Assembly (NCBI GenBank): GCA_036250195.1
Contig: JAVHZZ010000011.1
Coordinates: forward strand, 54,312,811 to 54,376,810
From: Mixophyes australis
Taxonomy: Eukaryota; Chordata; Amphibia; Anura; Limnodynastidae
Direction of reading: 5' to 3'
DNA length: 64,000 nt
The notes under the pieces are model-generated. The model was not told the DNA's origin. It saw nothing but the letters and a program-made list of their open reading frames with translations, and ran no database searches. Made by a program: the position numbers and the translations under genes. The stretch's first letter is position 1; each line of letters begins with the position of its first letter. Of the stretch, positions 10,736-20,753 are shown piece after piece.

Positions 10736-11679
10736 ATGGAAGCGAGAGGGAATCCCACTGCGAGAGTATTACTGGATAACTTAACGGCTCAGGTTGAAGA
10801 CCAGGGGAAAAATCAAGAACAGTTATTACAGATTCTGCAGACTCTGTCTAACAGGTTGGATACGCTTCAAGCAGCTCAGGTGGCAGCTCCTAATCCTCCA
10901 CCTGCTCCGGCCCCACAACCTGCCCCCGCTCCAAGCAGTTCGGCTGTATCTGCTCCCACAACCTCTCAACTCCGCATACCTAACCCACCCAAGTTCAATG
11001 GGGATGCCGAGGGTTCTTGAACCAGTGTGCTATTCAATTTGAACTTTTGCCTGGAAACTTTCCTACACAGAAAACTAAAGTCGCTTATATCATTTCCTTA
11101 TTGTCTGGTCAAGCGCTTGCCTGGGCTTCTCCTCTCTGGGAACATGATGACCCCATCCTCCATAATTGTGCCACTTTCCTGGAAACCTTCAGACGCATCT
11201 TTGATGAACCCGGACGAGTCTCCAGTGCAGCTTCTTGACTCCTCCGTCTGCGCCAGGGTACCCTTACACTGGGCCAGTACGCCCTTCAATTTCGCACTAT
11301 GGCGGCCGAACTTCGTTGGAACAATGAAGCTTTAGTGGCCACATTTTGGCAAGGCTTGTCCGATCGTATTAAGGACGAGCTAGCGGCCCGAGAGTTACCC
11401 ACTACCCTGGATGATTTGATCTCTCTCTGTAACCAGATTGATATACGTTTCCGTGAACGCACTCAGGAGAGAGAGAGTTCCCGTCGATCTACTTTCCGTT
11501 TGGCTCCTCGCTTCCAAAGTCCTATTACACCGGAGGAAGAGCCTATGCAGTTGGGAAGAGCACGTTTATCCCAGGAGGAAAGAGAGAGGCGGTTCAAGAA
11601 TCGTTTATGCCTTTATTGCGGGGAACCCGGTCATGTCCTGAGTCAATGTGGGAAGCGGCCGGGAAACGATTGGACCTAA
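10736..11679 (+). pseudogene. Chromovirus gag, two breaks
   Basis: The ATG at 10736 opens a frame with a coiled-coil-like N-terminus (NLTAQVEDQGKNQEQLLQIL), a Pro/Ala linker and RIPNPPKFNGD, then stops at 11018-11020. Capsid homology resumes in another frame at 11014 (FLNQCAIQFELLPGNFPTQK) and continues with a second lesion, an in-frame TGA at 11236-11238. The third piece (11239-11679) holds the capsid C-terminal part (FWQGLSDRIKDELAAREL) and one CCHC zinc knuckle (CLYCGEPGHVLSQC). Gag ends at TAA 11677-11679, overlapping pol by about 73 nt. The protein would form the particle and bind element RNA. Codon structure is otherwise well preserved. Confidence 0.9.
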
Positions 11680-13751
11680 CTGATGACGGAGAGACTAAGT
11701 TAGGTATGAACATTCTCTCTCCTATGGATTCTAGTTTTTCTATCCAAGTTCTTCTCCAATATACTGATAAACAATTGTCTCTTCCAGCGCTTTTTGACTC
11801 CGGTGCAGCGGGGAACTTTTTACGAGCTGACATTGTAGAGCGGTTGTCATTGCCTAGGCAACCCTTAGATCCACCTATTGCCATTACAGCTATAGACGGC
11901 AGTCGTATCATTGGAGGATCCATTAAGAACAGAACTGTCAACATTTCTCTACGTATTGGAGCCTTACACACTGAGGAAATCTCCTTCCTAGTCATTCCAG
12001 AGGCTATCAACCCGTTGATTTTAGGCTTACCTTGGCTCAGACTTCACTCCCCCACTTTAGATTGGCAGAAACAGGAAGTCCTTGCATGGGGTTCAGAGTG
12101 TCATTCCCGATGTCTTCCCAGGATTCATAGACCCGCTATGGGCTGTCTTTCAACATCCTCCGGTATTCCTCCTCAATATCATTCGTTTTCTGACATCTTT
12201 TGTGAAAAGGAGGCTTCCAAGTTACCCCCTCATAGACCTTGGTATTGCTCCATTGAATTGTTGCCGGATAAGATACCACCCAGAGGACGGGTATTTCCAT
12301 TGTCTCTACCCGAATCAGATGCTATGTCCCTATATATTAAGGAGAATTTAAACAGGGGTTTTATCCAGAAATCCTCGTCACCAGCAGGAGCAGGTTTCTT
12401 TTTCGTAAAAAAGAAGGACGGCGGATTGCGTCCTTGTATAGACTACCGTGGCCTCAACGCCATAACGAAAAAGAATAGGTACCCCTTACCATTGATCTCT
12501 GAACTCTTTGATAGGATCAAGGGAGCTTCAATTTTTACTAAACTTGATTTGAAAGGGGCCTACAACCTTATCCATATTAAACAAGGGGACGAATGGAAGA
12601 CGGCGTTCAATACGCACGATGGGCATTTTGAGTATCTTGTCATGCCATTTGGACTTTGTAACGCTCCTGCGGTTTTTCAAAATTTCATTAACGAAGTTTT
12701 TCAGGATTTCCTGTATCAATTTGTTGTCATTTACCTAGACGATATTCTAATTTTTTCACCTGATATTATTACTCATCGCCATCATGTCTCCTTGATTCTT
12801 CAACGCCTTCGGTCACATCATCTGTACTGTAATGTGGACAAGTGTGTCTTTGAAAAAACGCATCTTCCTTTTCTTGGTCACGTGGTTTCTGGCTCCGGAT
12901 TACGTATGGACCCTGAGAAATTAAAGGCGATTTCTGACTGGCCCCAACCGGTTGGACTTAAGGCCATCCAGCGTTTTATTGGGTTTTCTAATTATTACCG
13001 CCACTTTATCAAAGGGTTTTCGTCTGTTATTGCACCCATCACTTCCTTGACCAAGAAATCTGCCAACGCTAAAACCTGGCCACCAGAGGCGGTAGAGGCC
13101 TTCAAGTATCTTAAAGAAGCCTTCATATTGGCACCTATTCTTCAACAGCCAGATTCTTCCTTCCCCTTTTTTCTCGAAGTTGACGCATCCTCCGCTGGAG
13201 TGGGAGCTATTTTGTCTCAGAAGAATTCTACTGGAAAATTTTCTCCCTGTGGCTTCTTTTCTCGTAAATTCTCACCCACCGAAAAAAACTACGGCATTGG
13301 AGACAGAGAACTACTTGCTATCAAATTGGCCTTGGAAGCTTGGAGACATCATTTGGAGGGAGCCAGATTTCCTGTTACTATTTTTACGGATCACAAGAAC
13401 CTGCTTTATTTACAAACTGCATCTTGCCTCAATCCCCGTCAGGCCAGAGGGTCTTTATTTTTTTCACGATTCAATATGATCATTACCTTCAGACCAGGGT
13501 CCAAGAACAAGAAGGCTGATGCTCTCTCTCGTTCCTTTGATTCTATGGATACCGAAGAAGAGAGTGTTAGGTCTATTCTAGATCCAGAATGTATTTTGGC
13601 TACTACTCCTACTCGTTTGATTATTCCTCACGGGAAGACTTTGGTTCCTCCACATCTCCAAACTAAACTCCTTAAATGGGCTCATGCCTCCCGTTTTTCT
13701 GGTCATGCCGGTATAAAGAAGACCTTGGAATTTATCTCCCGTAGTTATTAG
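11607..13751 (+). CDS. Chromovirus pol: protease, reverse transcriptase, RNase H, integrase start
   Basis: 714 codons, in the -1 frame relative to gag; residue 1 is only the first ATG in this frame, and real pol is entered near residue 20 by frameshifting. Aspartic protease: ALFDSGAAGNF (DSGA at 64-67) and LILGLPWL. RT: FVKKKDGGLRPCIDYRGLN and the catalytic YLDD at about 376-379. RNase H: LEVDASSAGVGAILSQ near 520 and FTDHKNLLYL near 593. The integrase His-Cys zinc region starts at HASRFSGHAGIKK near 692 and is cut by a TAG at 13749-13751 where family members have Trp, so a single TGG to TAG change truncates the polyprotein. Frame 3 continues open after it. Confidence 0.95.
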   Translation: MPLLRGTRSCPESMWEAAGKRLDLTDDGETKLGMNILSPMDSSFSIQVLLQYTDKQLSLPALFDSGAAGNFLRADIVERLSLPRQPLDPPIAITAIDGSRIIGGSIKNRTVNISLRIGALHTEEISFLVIPEAINPLILGLPWLRLHSPTLDWQKQEVLAWGSECHSRCLPRIHRPAMGCLSTSSGIPPQYHSFSDIFCEKEASKLPPHRPWYCSIELLPDKIPPRGRVFPLSLPESDAMSLYIKENLNRGFIQKSSSPAGAGFFFVKKKDGGLRPCIDYRGLNAITKKNRYPLPLISELFDRIKGASIFTKLDLKGAYNLIHIKQGDEWKTAFNTHDGHFEYLVMPFGLCNAPAVFQNFINEVFQDFLYQFVVIYLDDILIFSPDIITHRHHVSLILQRLRSHHLYCNVDKCVFEKTHLPFLGHVVSGSGLRMDPEKLKAISDWPQPVGLKAIQRFIGFSNYYRHFIKGFSSVIAPITSLTKKSANAKTWPPEAVEAFKYLKEAFILAPILQQPDSSFPFFLEVDASSAGVGAILSQKNSTGKFSPCGFFSRKFSPTEKNYGIGDRELLAIKLALEAWRHHLEGARFPVTIFTDHKNLLYLQTASCLNPRQARGSLFFSRFNMIITFRPGSKNKKADALSRSFDSMDTEEESVRSILDPECILATTPTRLIIPHGKTLVPPHLQTKLLKWAHASRFSGHAGIKKTLEFISRSY
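11661..11722 (+). promoter_or_regulatory. Predicted -1 ribosomal frameshift signal with pseudoknot
   Basis: In gag frame the RNA reads G GGA AAC (11661-11667), a canonical slippery heptamer. Six bases later an 8-bp stem can form between ACCTAACT (11674-11681) and AGTTAGGT (11698-11705). Its loop contains GGAGAGA (11688-11694), fully complementary to TCTCTCC (11716-11722), giving an H-type pseudoknot. A -1 slip on the heptamer leads directly into the pol frame (R-L-D-L). PEG10, a sushi-derived mammalian gene, is known to use the same heptamer followed by a pseudoknot. Confidence 0.75.
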
Positions 13752-13784
13752 TGGCCGTCTATCCATTCGGACATTCGACAGTTT

Positions 13785-14951
13785 GTGACGGCGTGTTCCA
13801 CTTGTGCTCAAAATAAAGTTCCTCGTCAAGCTCCATACGGTCTGCTGCAGCCTCTGCCAATTCCGGATCGACCTTGGAGTCATCTTTCCATGGATTTTAT
13901 AACAGATTTACCCTCCTCCAGAGGGTTCTCAGTAGTGTGGGTGGTCACTGATCGCCTTTCCCGAGCCGCTCATTTTGTGGCATTAAAAGGTCTCCCTTCT
14001 GCTCCTATTCTGGCTCAACTCTTCATTAAAGAAATTTTCCGCCTACATGGCTGTCCAGATATTATCGTTTCTGATCGAGGAACTCAGTTCGTGGCAAGAT
14101 TTTGGAGGGCCTTTTCTCGTCTTTGTGGAATTAAGTTAAATTTCTCTTCTGCATATCATCCTCAAAGTAATGGTCTCACTGAAAGGACGAATCAAGAATT
14201 GGAGAAATTCCTCAGATGTTTCATTTCAGCTAAACATGATGATTGGGTTGATTTATTACCTTGGGCAGAATTCGCTCACAATAATAATTCACACGATTCT
14301 ACCTCCACTTCTCCCTTTTTTGCTCTTCAGGGATTTCATCCTAAAGTTCCACCCTTCAAAGAGTTAACCGCTTCTGGAGTTCCTGCAGTTGATTCCCTTC
14401 TATCGGACTTCTCGTCTAGGTGGGATCTTATCAAACGCAAATTACTTCACACCTCTGCCATCAGTAAAAGAGCATTTGACAAAAGAAGAAGACCATCTCC
14501 ACTACTTACTCCTGGTGACAAGGTATGGTTGTCTACGAAGAATCTTCGCATGTTGGTCCCTTCTAGGAAATTCGCTCCCCGATTTATTGGTCCCTTCAAG
14601 ATCATTGAGGTCATTAATCCGGTGGCCTTTAGATTAAAATTACCCCCTACCTTGAGGATTCCCAATGTCTTCCACATTTCCCTTCTCAAACCACTTGTTA
14701 TTGACAAATTCTTCTCTTCAAGAAGACCTCCTGCTGCTATTTCTGCGCTAGATCAGGAATTTGAGGTGAAGGAGATTCTAGATTCTCGGATTTCCAGAGG
14801 TTCCTTGCAGTTCCTGGTTGACTGGAAAGGTTACGGCCCTGAAGAGCGTTCTTGGATTCCTGCACGAGACCTTCATGCTCCGAGTTTGTTGAAGAAATTC
14901 CATACCAAGTTCCCTCAAAAGCCTTATAGGTTGTCCGGAGGCCACCCCTGA
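13785..14951 (+). CDS. Chromovirus integrase with C-terminal chromodomain
   Basis: Same frame as pol; the ATG is only the first after the TAG, and homology starts before it (CSTCAQNK completes the zinc-binding motif). The catalytic triad is complete: Asp37 in SMDFITD, Asp97 in VSDRGTQF and Glu133 in NGLTERTNQ, spaced D-x59-D-x35-E as in retroviral-type integrases. A GPF/Y-like module follows (APRFIGPFKIIE). Residues about 325-375 are a chromodomain: FEVKEILDSR, FLVDWKGYGPEERSWIPA. In chromoviruses this domain steers insertion by binding histone marks. The frame ends 12 bp before the 3' LTR. Confidence 0.95.
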   Translation: MTACSTCAQNKVPRQAPYGLLQPLPIPDRPWSHLSMDFITDLPSSRGFSVVWVVTDRLSRAAHFVALKGLPSAPILAQLFIKEIFRLHGCPDIIVSDRGTQFVARFWRAFSRLCGIKLNFSSAYHPQSNGLTERTNQELEKFLRCFISAKHDDWVDLLPWAEFAHNNNSHDSTSTSPFFALQGFHPKVPPFKELTASGVPAVDSLLSDFSSRWDLIKRKLLHTSAISKRAFDKRRRPSPLLTPGDKVWLSTKNLRMLVPSRKFAPRFIGPFKIIEVINPVAFRLKLPPTLRIPNVFHISLLKPLVIDKFFSSRRPPAAISALDQEFEVKEILDSRISRGSLQFLVDWKGYGPEERSWIPARDLHAPSLLKKFHTKFPQKPYRLSGGHP

Positions 14952-14962
14952 AGGGGGGGTAC
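14950..14962 (+). promoter_or_regulatory. Polypurine tract
   Basis: GAAGGGGGGGTAC directly precedes the 3' LTR, the expected site of plus-strand primer formation. Confidence 0.8.
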
Positions 14963-15859
14963 TGTTAGGAACTTACCTTGTTTCCGTTCCGCTGCGCTGT
15001 CAGCGTGGTCTGACAGCGGTGTCCGATCCGTGCAGCGCTTCTTCTGTTGGCGCTGCCGCACTTCCGGGTTCTCCCTGCTGCCGATCATGTGACTCCTGGG
15101 CGGGGAATTCAAACTCCTATATCTCCCCTGCTCTGACACGCTGCCTGTGTCAGAGCAATGTGTTTCCTGTTCCTGGCTACAGTTCCTGTGTCCTGACTCC
15201 TGTGAACCTGCTCCCTGTGTATCCCTCTATTCCTCCTACTCCTGTGTACCTACCTGGCTGTGACCTGACTATTCTTTGGCTTATCCCTGGCACTACGAAC
15301 TGGACTATCTCCTGTGTACCGACTCGGCTGTGTTACCAACTATTCACTGGATCTCCCTCTGGCACCGTATACCTGATACCTTCTGTGTACCGACTCGGCT
15401 GTGTTACCAACTATTCTCTGGATCTCCCTCTGGCACCGTATACCTGATACCTTCTATGTACCGACTCGGCTGTGTTACCAACTATTCTCTGGATTTCCCT
15501 CTGGTACCGTATATCTGATATCACCAGTGTACTGACCCGGTCGTGTCTCTGGACCCATATCCTGCCACGCACCCATTGGCTCCGTGCATCTACCGGTTTC
15601 TGTTCCAGACCTACAACGCCTGGAATTAACGGTTAGTGCCTGTACTTGCACCGCTTTGTCTATTTTCTTGTCTGCCTGCCATCACTTAGAACTTTCTCCC
15701 TTACGTCAGTAGGCTAATCTGGGGGCCGCGACCTGCGGTTCTTCGGCAGCAAAGTCCACACTACCTCGCGGTGGCTCTTGGTGAAGACCGGAAGGCCGTT
15801 AGACTCCGCGCCCTAGGTAAGCCTGTGCTAATACTGACTAAGGCATCATAATCGTAACA
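14963..15859 (+). repeat. 3' LTR of the chromovirus
   Basis: Same length (897 bp), start and end as the 5' LTR, including the hairpin and the three 71-bp units (15312, 15383, 15454). Followed by the target duplication CTTTA at 15860-15864. Confidence 0.95.
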
Positions 15860-15864
15860 CTTTA

Positions 15865-16689
15865 TCTCTCTTATCCTGATTGTGGGTTGAAGTTGCCTGA
15901 GATCCTGGAACCAAAGAAGAAGTTATACTTGAAACAGATGAACAAAAGCTTGTAAGGACTATCACAAAAGGGGCTCAATGGTAGTGTGGCAACTTCCTTT
16001 TCACAAGGAGCATTTTCATTGGTTTACACAAGCCTCATCTTTGAAGCACCAAAGATTCATTGGAACACACTGATGGATGTTTTAAAACAGGTGTTCACTT
16101 GTATTACATTATTTTACTACACTACATTGGTTTATTGTTTGTGTTTTTCCATGATGCATTATGGAAGAGTGAAAGGAAAGTACATTGTTGAAGCACAAAC
16201 TAAATGCAAATTGAAATCAACAAGTTGAAAGGGTAGAGACTTTTCAAGTGGTGATATTTATATATGGTTACTAGCAAATAAAATGTATTCTATATGGGAG
16301 CTCCATTGTATATACAGATTTGATTTTGTATTCTAATTTGGGATGTGATGGCACCATTAGTATAGACAGGACTGCACTCTTGTGGAGGGCTTAGGAAGGT
16401 TTGCTTTCATATTTCTAACACACAAATTTGTCTGGCATACATAAAAGAAAATCGTGCAGCAGTTGGAGGAGATATATTTGAATGTGTTCCAGAAGATTTC
16501 CAGAGGTTTGTCTGTACACACAAATTATTGTATTAAAAATATATATATGATATTTGAAATATAAGCAGTCACTGTATCTTCTTACTTTCCTGAATTGTCT
16601 AATTGATTATTCAACTTCAAACATGCCATACATTAGGTAAAAAAGGAAAAGTGCCTTTCTCTATAAGTGCTTGTTCTGGGTAGCTTTTG
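15865..16689. other. No gene recognised
   Basis: AT-rich sequence; the 80-codon open frame at 15986 has no recognisable domain. It may contain the degraded 5' end of the hAT element that follows. Confidence 0.4.
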
Positions 16690-17029
16690 GGAAAATTGGA
16701 AACTTATGCCAAAAAAATAACAACAAGCAGTCCAGCATCAGCTAGCTTCCTTCTCTCACCTAGATACTGGCACCTGCAATCTACACCCACAATACAGTCC
16801 TCATCAATATCCTCATCATCGATCAGATTTAGTCCTGCATCCAAGTTGCTAAGGCTAGATGACTTCTCTTAAGAAGAATTCTTTAGCATTAGTCCCCATG
16901 CTGCTGCTGCTGCTGGGGGTGGATCTTCATCCCAGAAGCAGACCAAGAAGAAGACTACTAGTAGTTTACAACAATTGACTGTTAATCCTTTGTAAGAGGA
17001 AGCAAGTATGAAAGCTGTCACCCAGTCGA

Positions 17030-18690
17030 AAGCTGATCACAGATGCCATTGCGATTATACTAGTATTAATGCAGCTGGTTTTAGACAGTTAATTGAAGTC
17101 TTGTGCCCCCATTACCAAATTCCATAGTGACACTATTTTACTAGAAACACTATTGCTCACCTCTACCAGAAGGTTCATAAAAATGTAATTATTGGGCTAC
17201 AAAATACCATTCTACCCTTGTACACTTAACCAATGATATGTGGACAAGTGGAACCGGGCAAACTAAAGATTATATGACTGTGACAGCCCACTGGGTTGGT
17301 GATTCACCTTCACAAGTAGGAACAGCAGCAGAATGTACCCAACTACATCAGACTTTTCTGAGGCAGGTTATTCTGTGTATCAACGGCTTCACTAAGAGGC
17401 ATACAGCTGACAATTTGTTACAAAAACTAAGGGATGTCATTGATACATGGCTTATCCCACTTGGAGTCTCCTCTGGATATGTAATTTCTGATACCGCCAC
17501 CAATATTGTGAGAGCATTACATGTGGTGAATTCCATCACATTCCTTGTTTTGCTCACGCAATCAACTTGGTGGTGCAAAGCTTTATTAAAAATGACAGCG
17601 ACGTGCAGGAGATGCTGTCTGTGGCCTGTAAAAATTCAGGACATTTCCGGCATTTTGCAATAGCATGTGAACATTGCAAGAATAATTTGATTTGCCCTGC
17701 CACCAACTGAAGCAAGAGGTGTCAACAAGGTGGAATTCCACACTTTATATGCTTGTGAGGATATAGGAACAGCAAAAAACCATCAACACTTACTCCAAAG
17801 CCATGACATTGGGAAAGGAGGGGGAATGTATTTTAGTTCGGCGCAGTGGAGAATACTTTCTGTGTTGTGTAAGGTGCTGAAACCATTCAAAGTAGTCACC
17901 TGTGAAGTCAGTTCAGACACTGCTAGCTTGAGCCAAGTGATTCCCTTAATTAGACTTTAGGAAAAGCAGCTTGATAAACTAAAGGAGGAGATGAAACAAA
18001 GCAATTACACTTAGTATGTCAGACTTGTAGATCAAGTAATCTATTCGCTTCGCCAGGATCCAAGCGTTAACAAAATCTTGAAATTGGATCACTACATTTT
18101 TGCGACTGTGCTTGATCCTAGGTTGAAGAGCTATGGCTTCTCTTTGCTTTCAACTGATCTAGATCTCAAGAGATGCAAGGAGCTCATAGTGAGCAAGATG
18201 ACAGCTCAAGTGTTATGTGACAGGATGGTGTCTCCTCCTTCAGTTTCCTAGTCAACTGCTGCTAGGAAAAAACTTAGCTTTCCAAAGAGAACCAGGGATG
18301 ATGCAGATGAGCACAACATTTTGACATCTGGTCTGATGTAAAAGAATTGACCAAAAACCATGACACCTCTGCCGTAACTCCACCTGATCCTACTATTAAC
18401 ATCCAAATAATGGTGGAGGATTATTTTAATGGCGGCATTGAAATAGACATGTCAGACAGTCCCTTTACATACTGGGAGAATAAAAGGCAATTTGGAGACC
18501 CACGTACAAACTCGCTTTGCAACACCTAAGCTGCCCACCCTCCAGTGTGTACTCAGAAAGAGTTTTCAGCACAGCCGGGAACCTTGTCAGTGATCGACAT
18601 AGAAGGCTACTTCCTAAAAATGTGGAAAGATGATGTTCATCTAAATGAACTACAAATTCCACGAGGAAGGCATTTACCGCCAATTACATC
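17030..18690 (+). pseudogene. hAT (ZBED-like) transposase, many breaks
   Basis: Recognisable pieces in changing frames: FTRNTIAHLYQKVHKN near 17135-17185, NDMWTSGTGQTKDYMTVTAHWV near 17231-17297 (the conserved hAT 'WTS' region), QLKQEVSTRWNSTLYML near 17705-17755, and the C-terminal dimerisation motif VYSERVFSTAGNLVSDRHRR at 18547-18606 followed by LLPKNVER. Numerous stops and frameshifts separate them. The protein would have cut and joined transposon ends; this copy is dead. Family from motif recognition. Confidence 0.75.
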
Positions 18691-19377
18691 AAAGTACAGA
18701 CACTTCTGGAATGGTGGATTCCAGCGGGGGTGAACTAATTTTGTGTGAAGGTGATGTACACACTGATGAGGATGAGGTTGAGGATGATGACAAAAACATT
18801 TTGCTACTGTAGTGTCCATTCACAGCACTGTTAGATTAGCAGCCTTGTTAGCTTGTTTTGTGGGGGCCCAAACAAATCAAGCACTTCAGCCACAAAATTG
18901 GCACACCTTGTAACTGAAGTGCTAGGTTTGTTAAAGTGTGCATGTCCTTTTAAAGGTCCAACATAAGGGTTGGTGGGAGGGCCCAAGGACAATTCCATCT
19001 TGCACCACTTTTCTTTTGTGCCACTGCCGTGTGGCATTGTTTCCTATATGTACTATGAACTGCCATCTGTTTTTGCCTTTGCTCTATCGATTATGTTGCG
19101 CAGCTACAAGAACAATTTAATTTGCCCTGCCACCACCTGAAGCAAAAGGTGGTAGGTGAAATGTCACCCTTTATATTCTTTCCTTTTGTTTCTGTGTGAG
19201 TTTGTTAAACCTTTTCCACATATTTTCCAAGGACAATTCCATCTTGCACAGTTTGACATTTTGGCTTTGGTCTATCATCTTTTGTGTCAGTCGACAATTC
19301 AGGTTTCAACAGTATTATTAGGTCGCCAATTTACATGGTGGAAAGTATGATTAGGTACACTATTCAAATGTGGAAGT

Positions 19378-19797
19378 ATTATTATCAGGGCCGGATTAAC
19401 CATAGGGCTAACTGGGCTACAGCCCAGGGGCCTCGGGCATCCAGGGGGCCCTTGAGAGTGCTCAACAGCATTATTGATCGGTCGGGGGCGGGGGCGCCCC
19501 CGGCACGATCAATGCTGCTGAGCACTTTCACTGCAGTCCTTCACCGGCGTGCTGTAGTCTCCTTACTGAGGAGATCTCGTGAGTCTCACTCTCACAAGAT
19601 CTCCTCAGTAAAGAGCGTACAGCGCGCAGGGGAAGGACCGCAATGCCAGGAGAAGGAGGTAAGTGCCTTGGGGGTTGCTCGAATCATGGGGGGGAGGTGG
19701 GGGGGACGGCTCAGATCACGGGGGGGGCCCTCACGGGGGAATGGAGGCCCCCTTAGCCCAGGGGCCTCCATTCCCTTAATCCGGCCCTGATTATTAT
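19378..19797. mobile_element. hAT MITE with GGCCGGATTAA ends
   Basis: The insert 19386-19789 starts CAGGGCCGGATTAAC and ends TTAATCCGGCCCTG, flanked by the 8-bp duplication ATTATTAT (19378-19385, 19790-19797). The interior is GC-rich with inner inverted repeats (for example 'gggggcccc' tracts). Clean ends and TSD point to hAT mobilisation. It is nested in the hAT relic. Confidence 0.85.
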
Positions 19798-20645
19798 AGG
19801 GCTAGGGATATGGTAAAGGACAGGTCTAGTGATGAGGATAGCGGCTGGGATAGGGATCACCATCAATCATATTATGTCAATCCAACATAAGGTTGGGTGG
19901 GAGTTCCGAAGGACAATTTCATCTTGCACCACTTTTCTTTTCTGCAACTGTTGTGTGGCAATGTTTCCTAAATTTGCTATGAACTGCGGTGTGTTTGTGT
20001 CGTTGCTCTGTCGCTTAGCATCCAGCCAGCTTGCTACAGTCTTTTTCTGTGTATGAAAATAATATTGTGACATGTGAGGTGGTCAAAATTGAGTTGAAAT
20101 GACTGGAAATTAGTGTTATTGAGGTTAATAATAATGTAGGAACAAAAAAAGAGTAAAGTTATTTTAGCATATTTTCCTAATTTTTCTAAAAAAATACAGA
20201 TCCAAAACCAAAACCAAAACACAAACTTAATACAGATCCAAAACCAAAACACGGTGGTCAGTGAAAATCTCTACTAAAAGCTCATTTCTGGTTGGTAAGG
20301 GTCACTGCACATTTTCAGCTTCAGCGAAGTTAGAAATTACCCCTCACATAACTAACTTCTAGATTTTTGATAATGAGAAACCAGGATCTGATGTATGCTC
20401 AGGCTATAAAACCCACCTCATACTTCTTTGTTGGGCTCAAATAATGTTCTATTCCTGTTTATCTTGTTAATTTGCGTTCATCAAGAGTTTAAATGATGGG
20501 AAAAACTGGGACATGGGAGCCTTAAATATGCCATACTTCAGTAGCTTTAAATTCACCTATACTGGTTCTATTTGTGGCCCATTAACTCTCAATAAAATAC
20601 ACCATATTATTTGTAATTTAATCATTGTTTATATCTCAAACACAG

Positions 20646-20753
20646 AGTATAAATCAGATCATTTGAAAACAGCAGTTGCTTTACTGGCTAATCGCAGTGT
20701 ACTTTCTGCTTCTGGAATCAACGTGAACAATGAATTTTCAGAAACATCTCCTG
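20646..20753 (+). CDS. mfrp: mfrp exon: extracellular linker before CUB1
   Basis: Acceptor CACAG before 20646 and donor GTGAGT at 20754; phase 1 at both ends. It encodes a Ser/Asn-rich stretch ending EFSETSPG, whose last split codon joins the CUB1 exon to give G-C-G-G. Linker sequence diverges fast, so support comes from splice sites, phase and position rather than similarity. Confidence 0.7.

Larger units (their letters stand above)
9812..15859 (+). mobile_element. Young Ty3/gypsy chromovirus (sushi type)
   Basis: A 6.05-kb LTR retrotransposon with 897-bp LTRs at each end and a perfect 5-bp target duplication CTTTA (9807-9811, 15860-15864). The internal order is gag, protease, reverse transcriptase, RNase H, integrase, chromodomain. 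The LTRs have equal length and differ at roughly a dozen positions by eye, so the insertion is recent. Visible lesions are a frameshift near 11010, TGA at 11236-11238, and TAG at 13749-13751. Gag resembles the sushi lineage from which the mammalian RTL/PEG10 genes were derived. Confidence 0.95.
16690..20273 (+). mobile_element. hAT transposon relic
   Basis: Coding remnants of a hAT transposase (17030-18690) are followed by a long 3' region ending in 'acacggtggtcagtgaaaat' near 20273, preceded by runs of 'ccaaaacc', a style shared with 48600-48790. A segment of the 3' region occurs twice (about 18958-19100 and 19880-20015). A younger MITE (19386-19789) sits between these two copies. The 5' boundary is uncertain. 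Confidence 0.65.

Noticed and set aside
20513..20645. Upstream extension of the linker exon to the ATG at 20513
   Set aside because: A good acceptor lies at 20644-20645 and the upstream residues look like intron translation; no transmembrane segment of the MFRP type is present.
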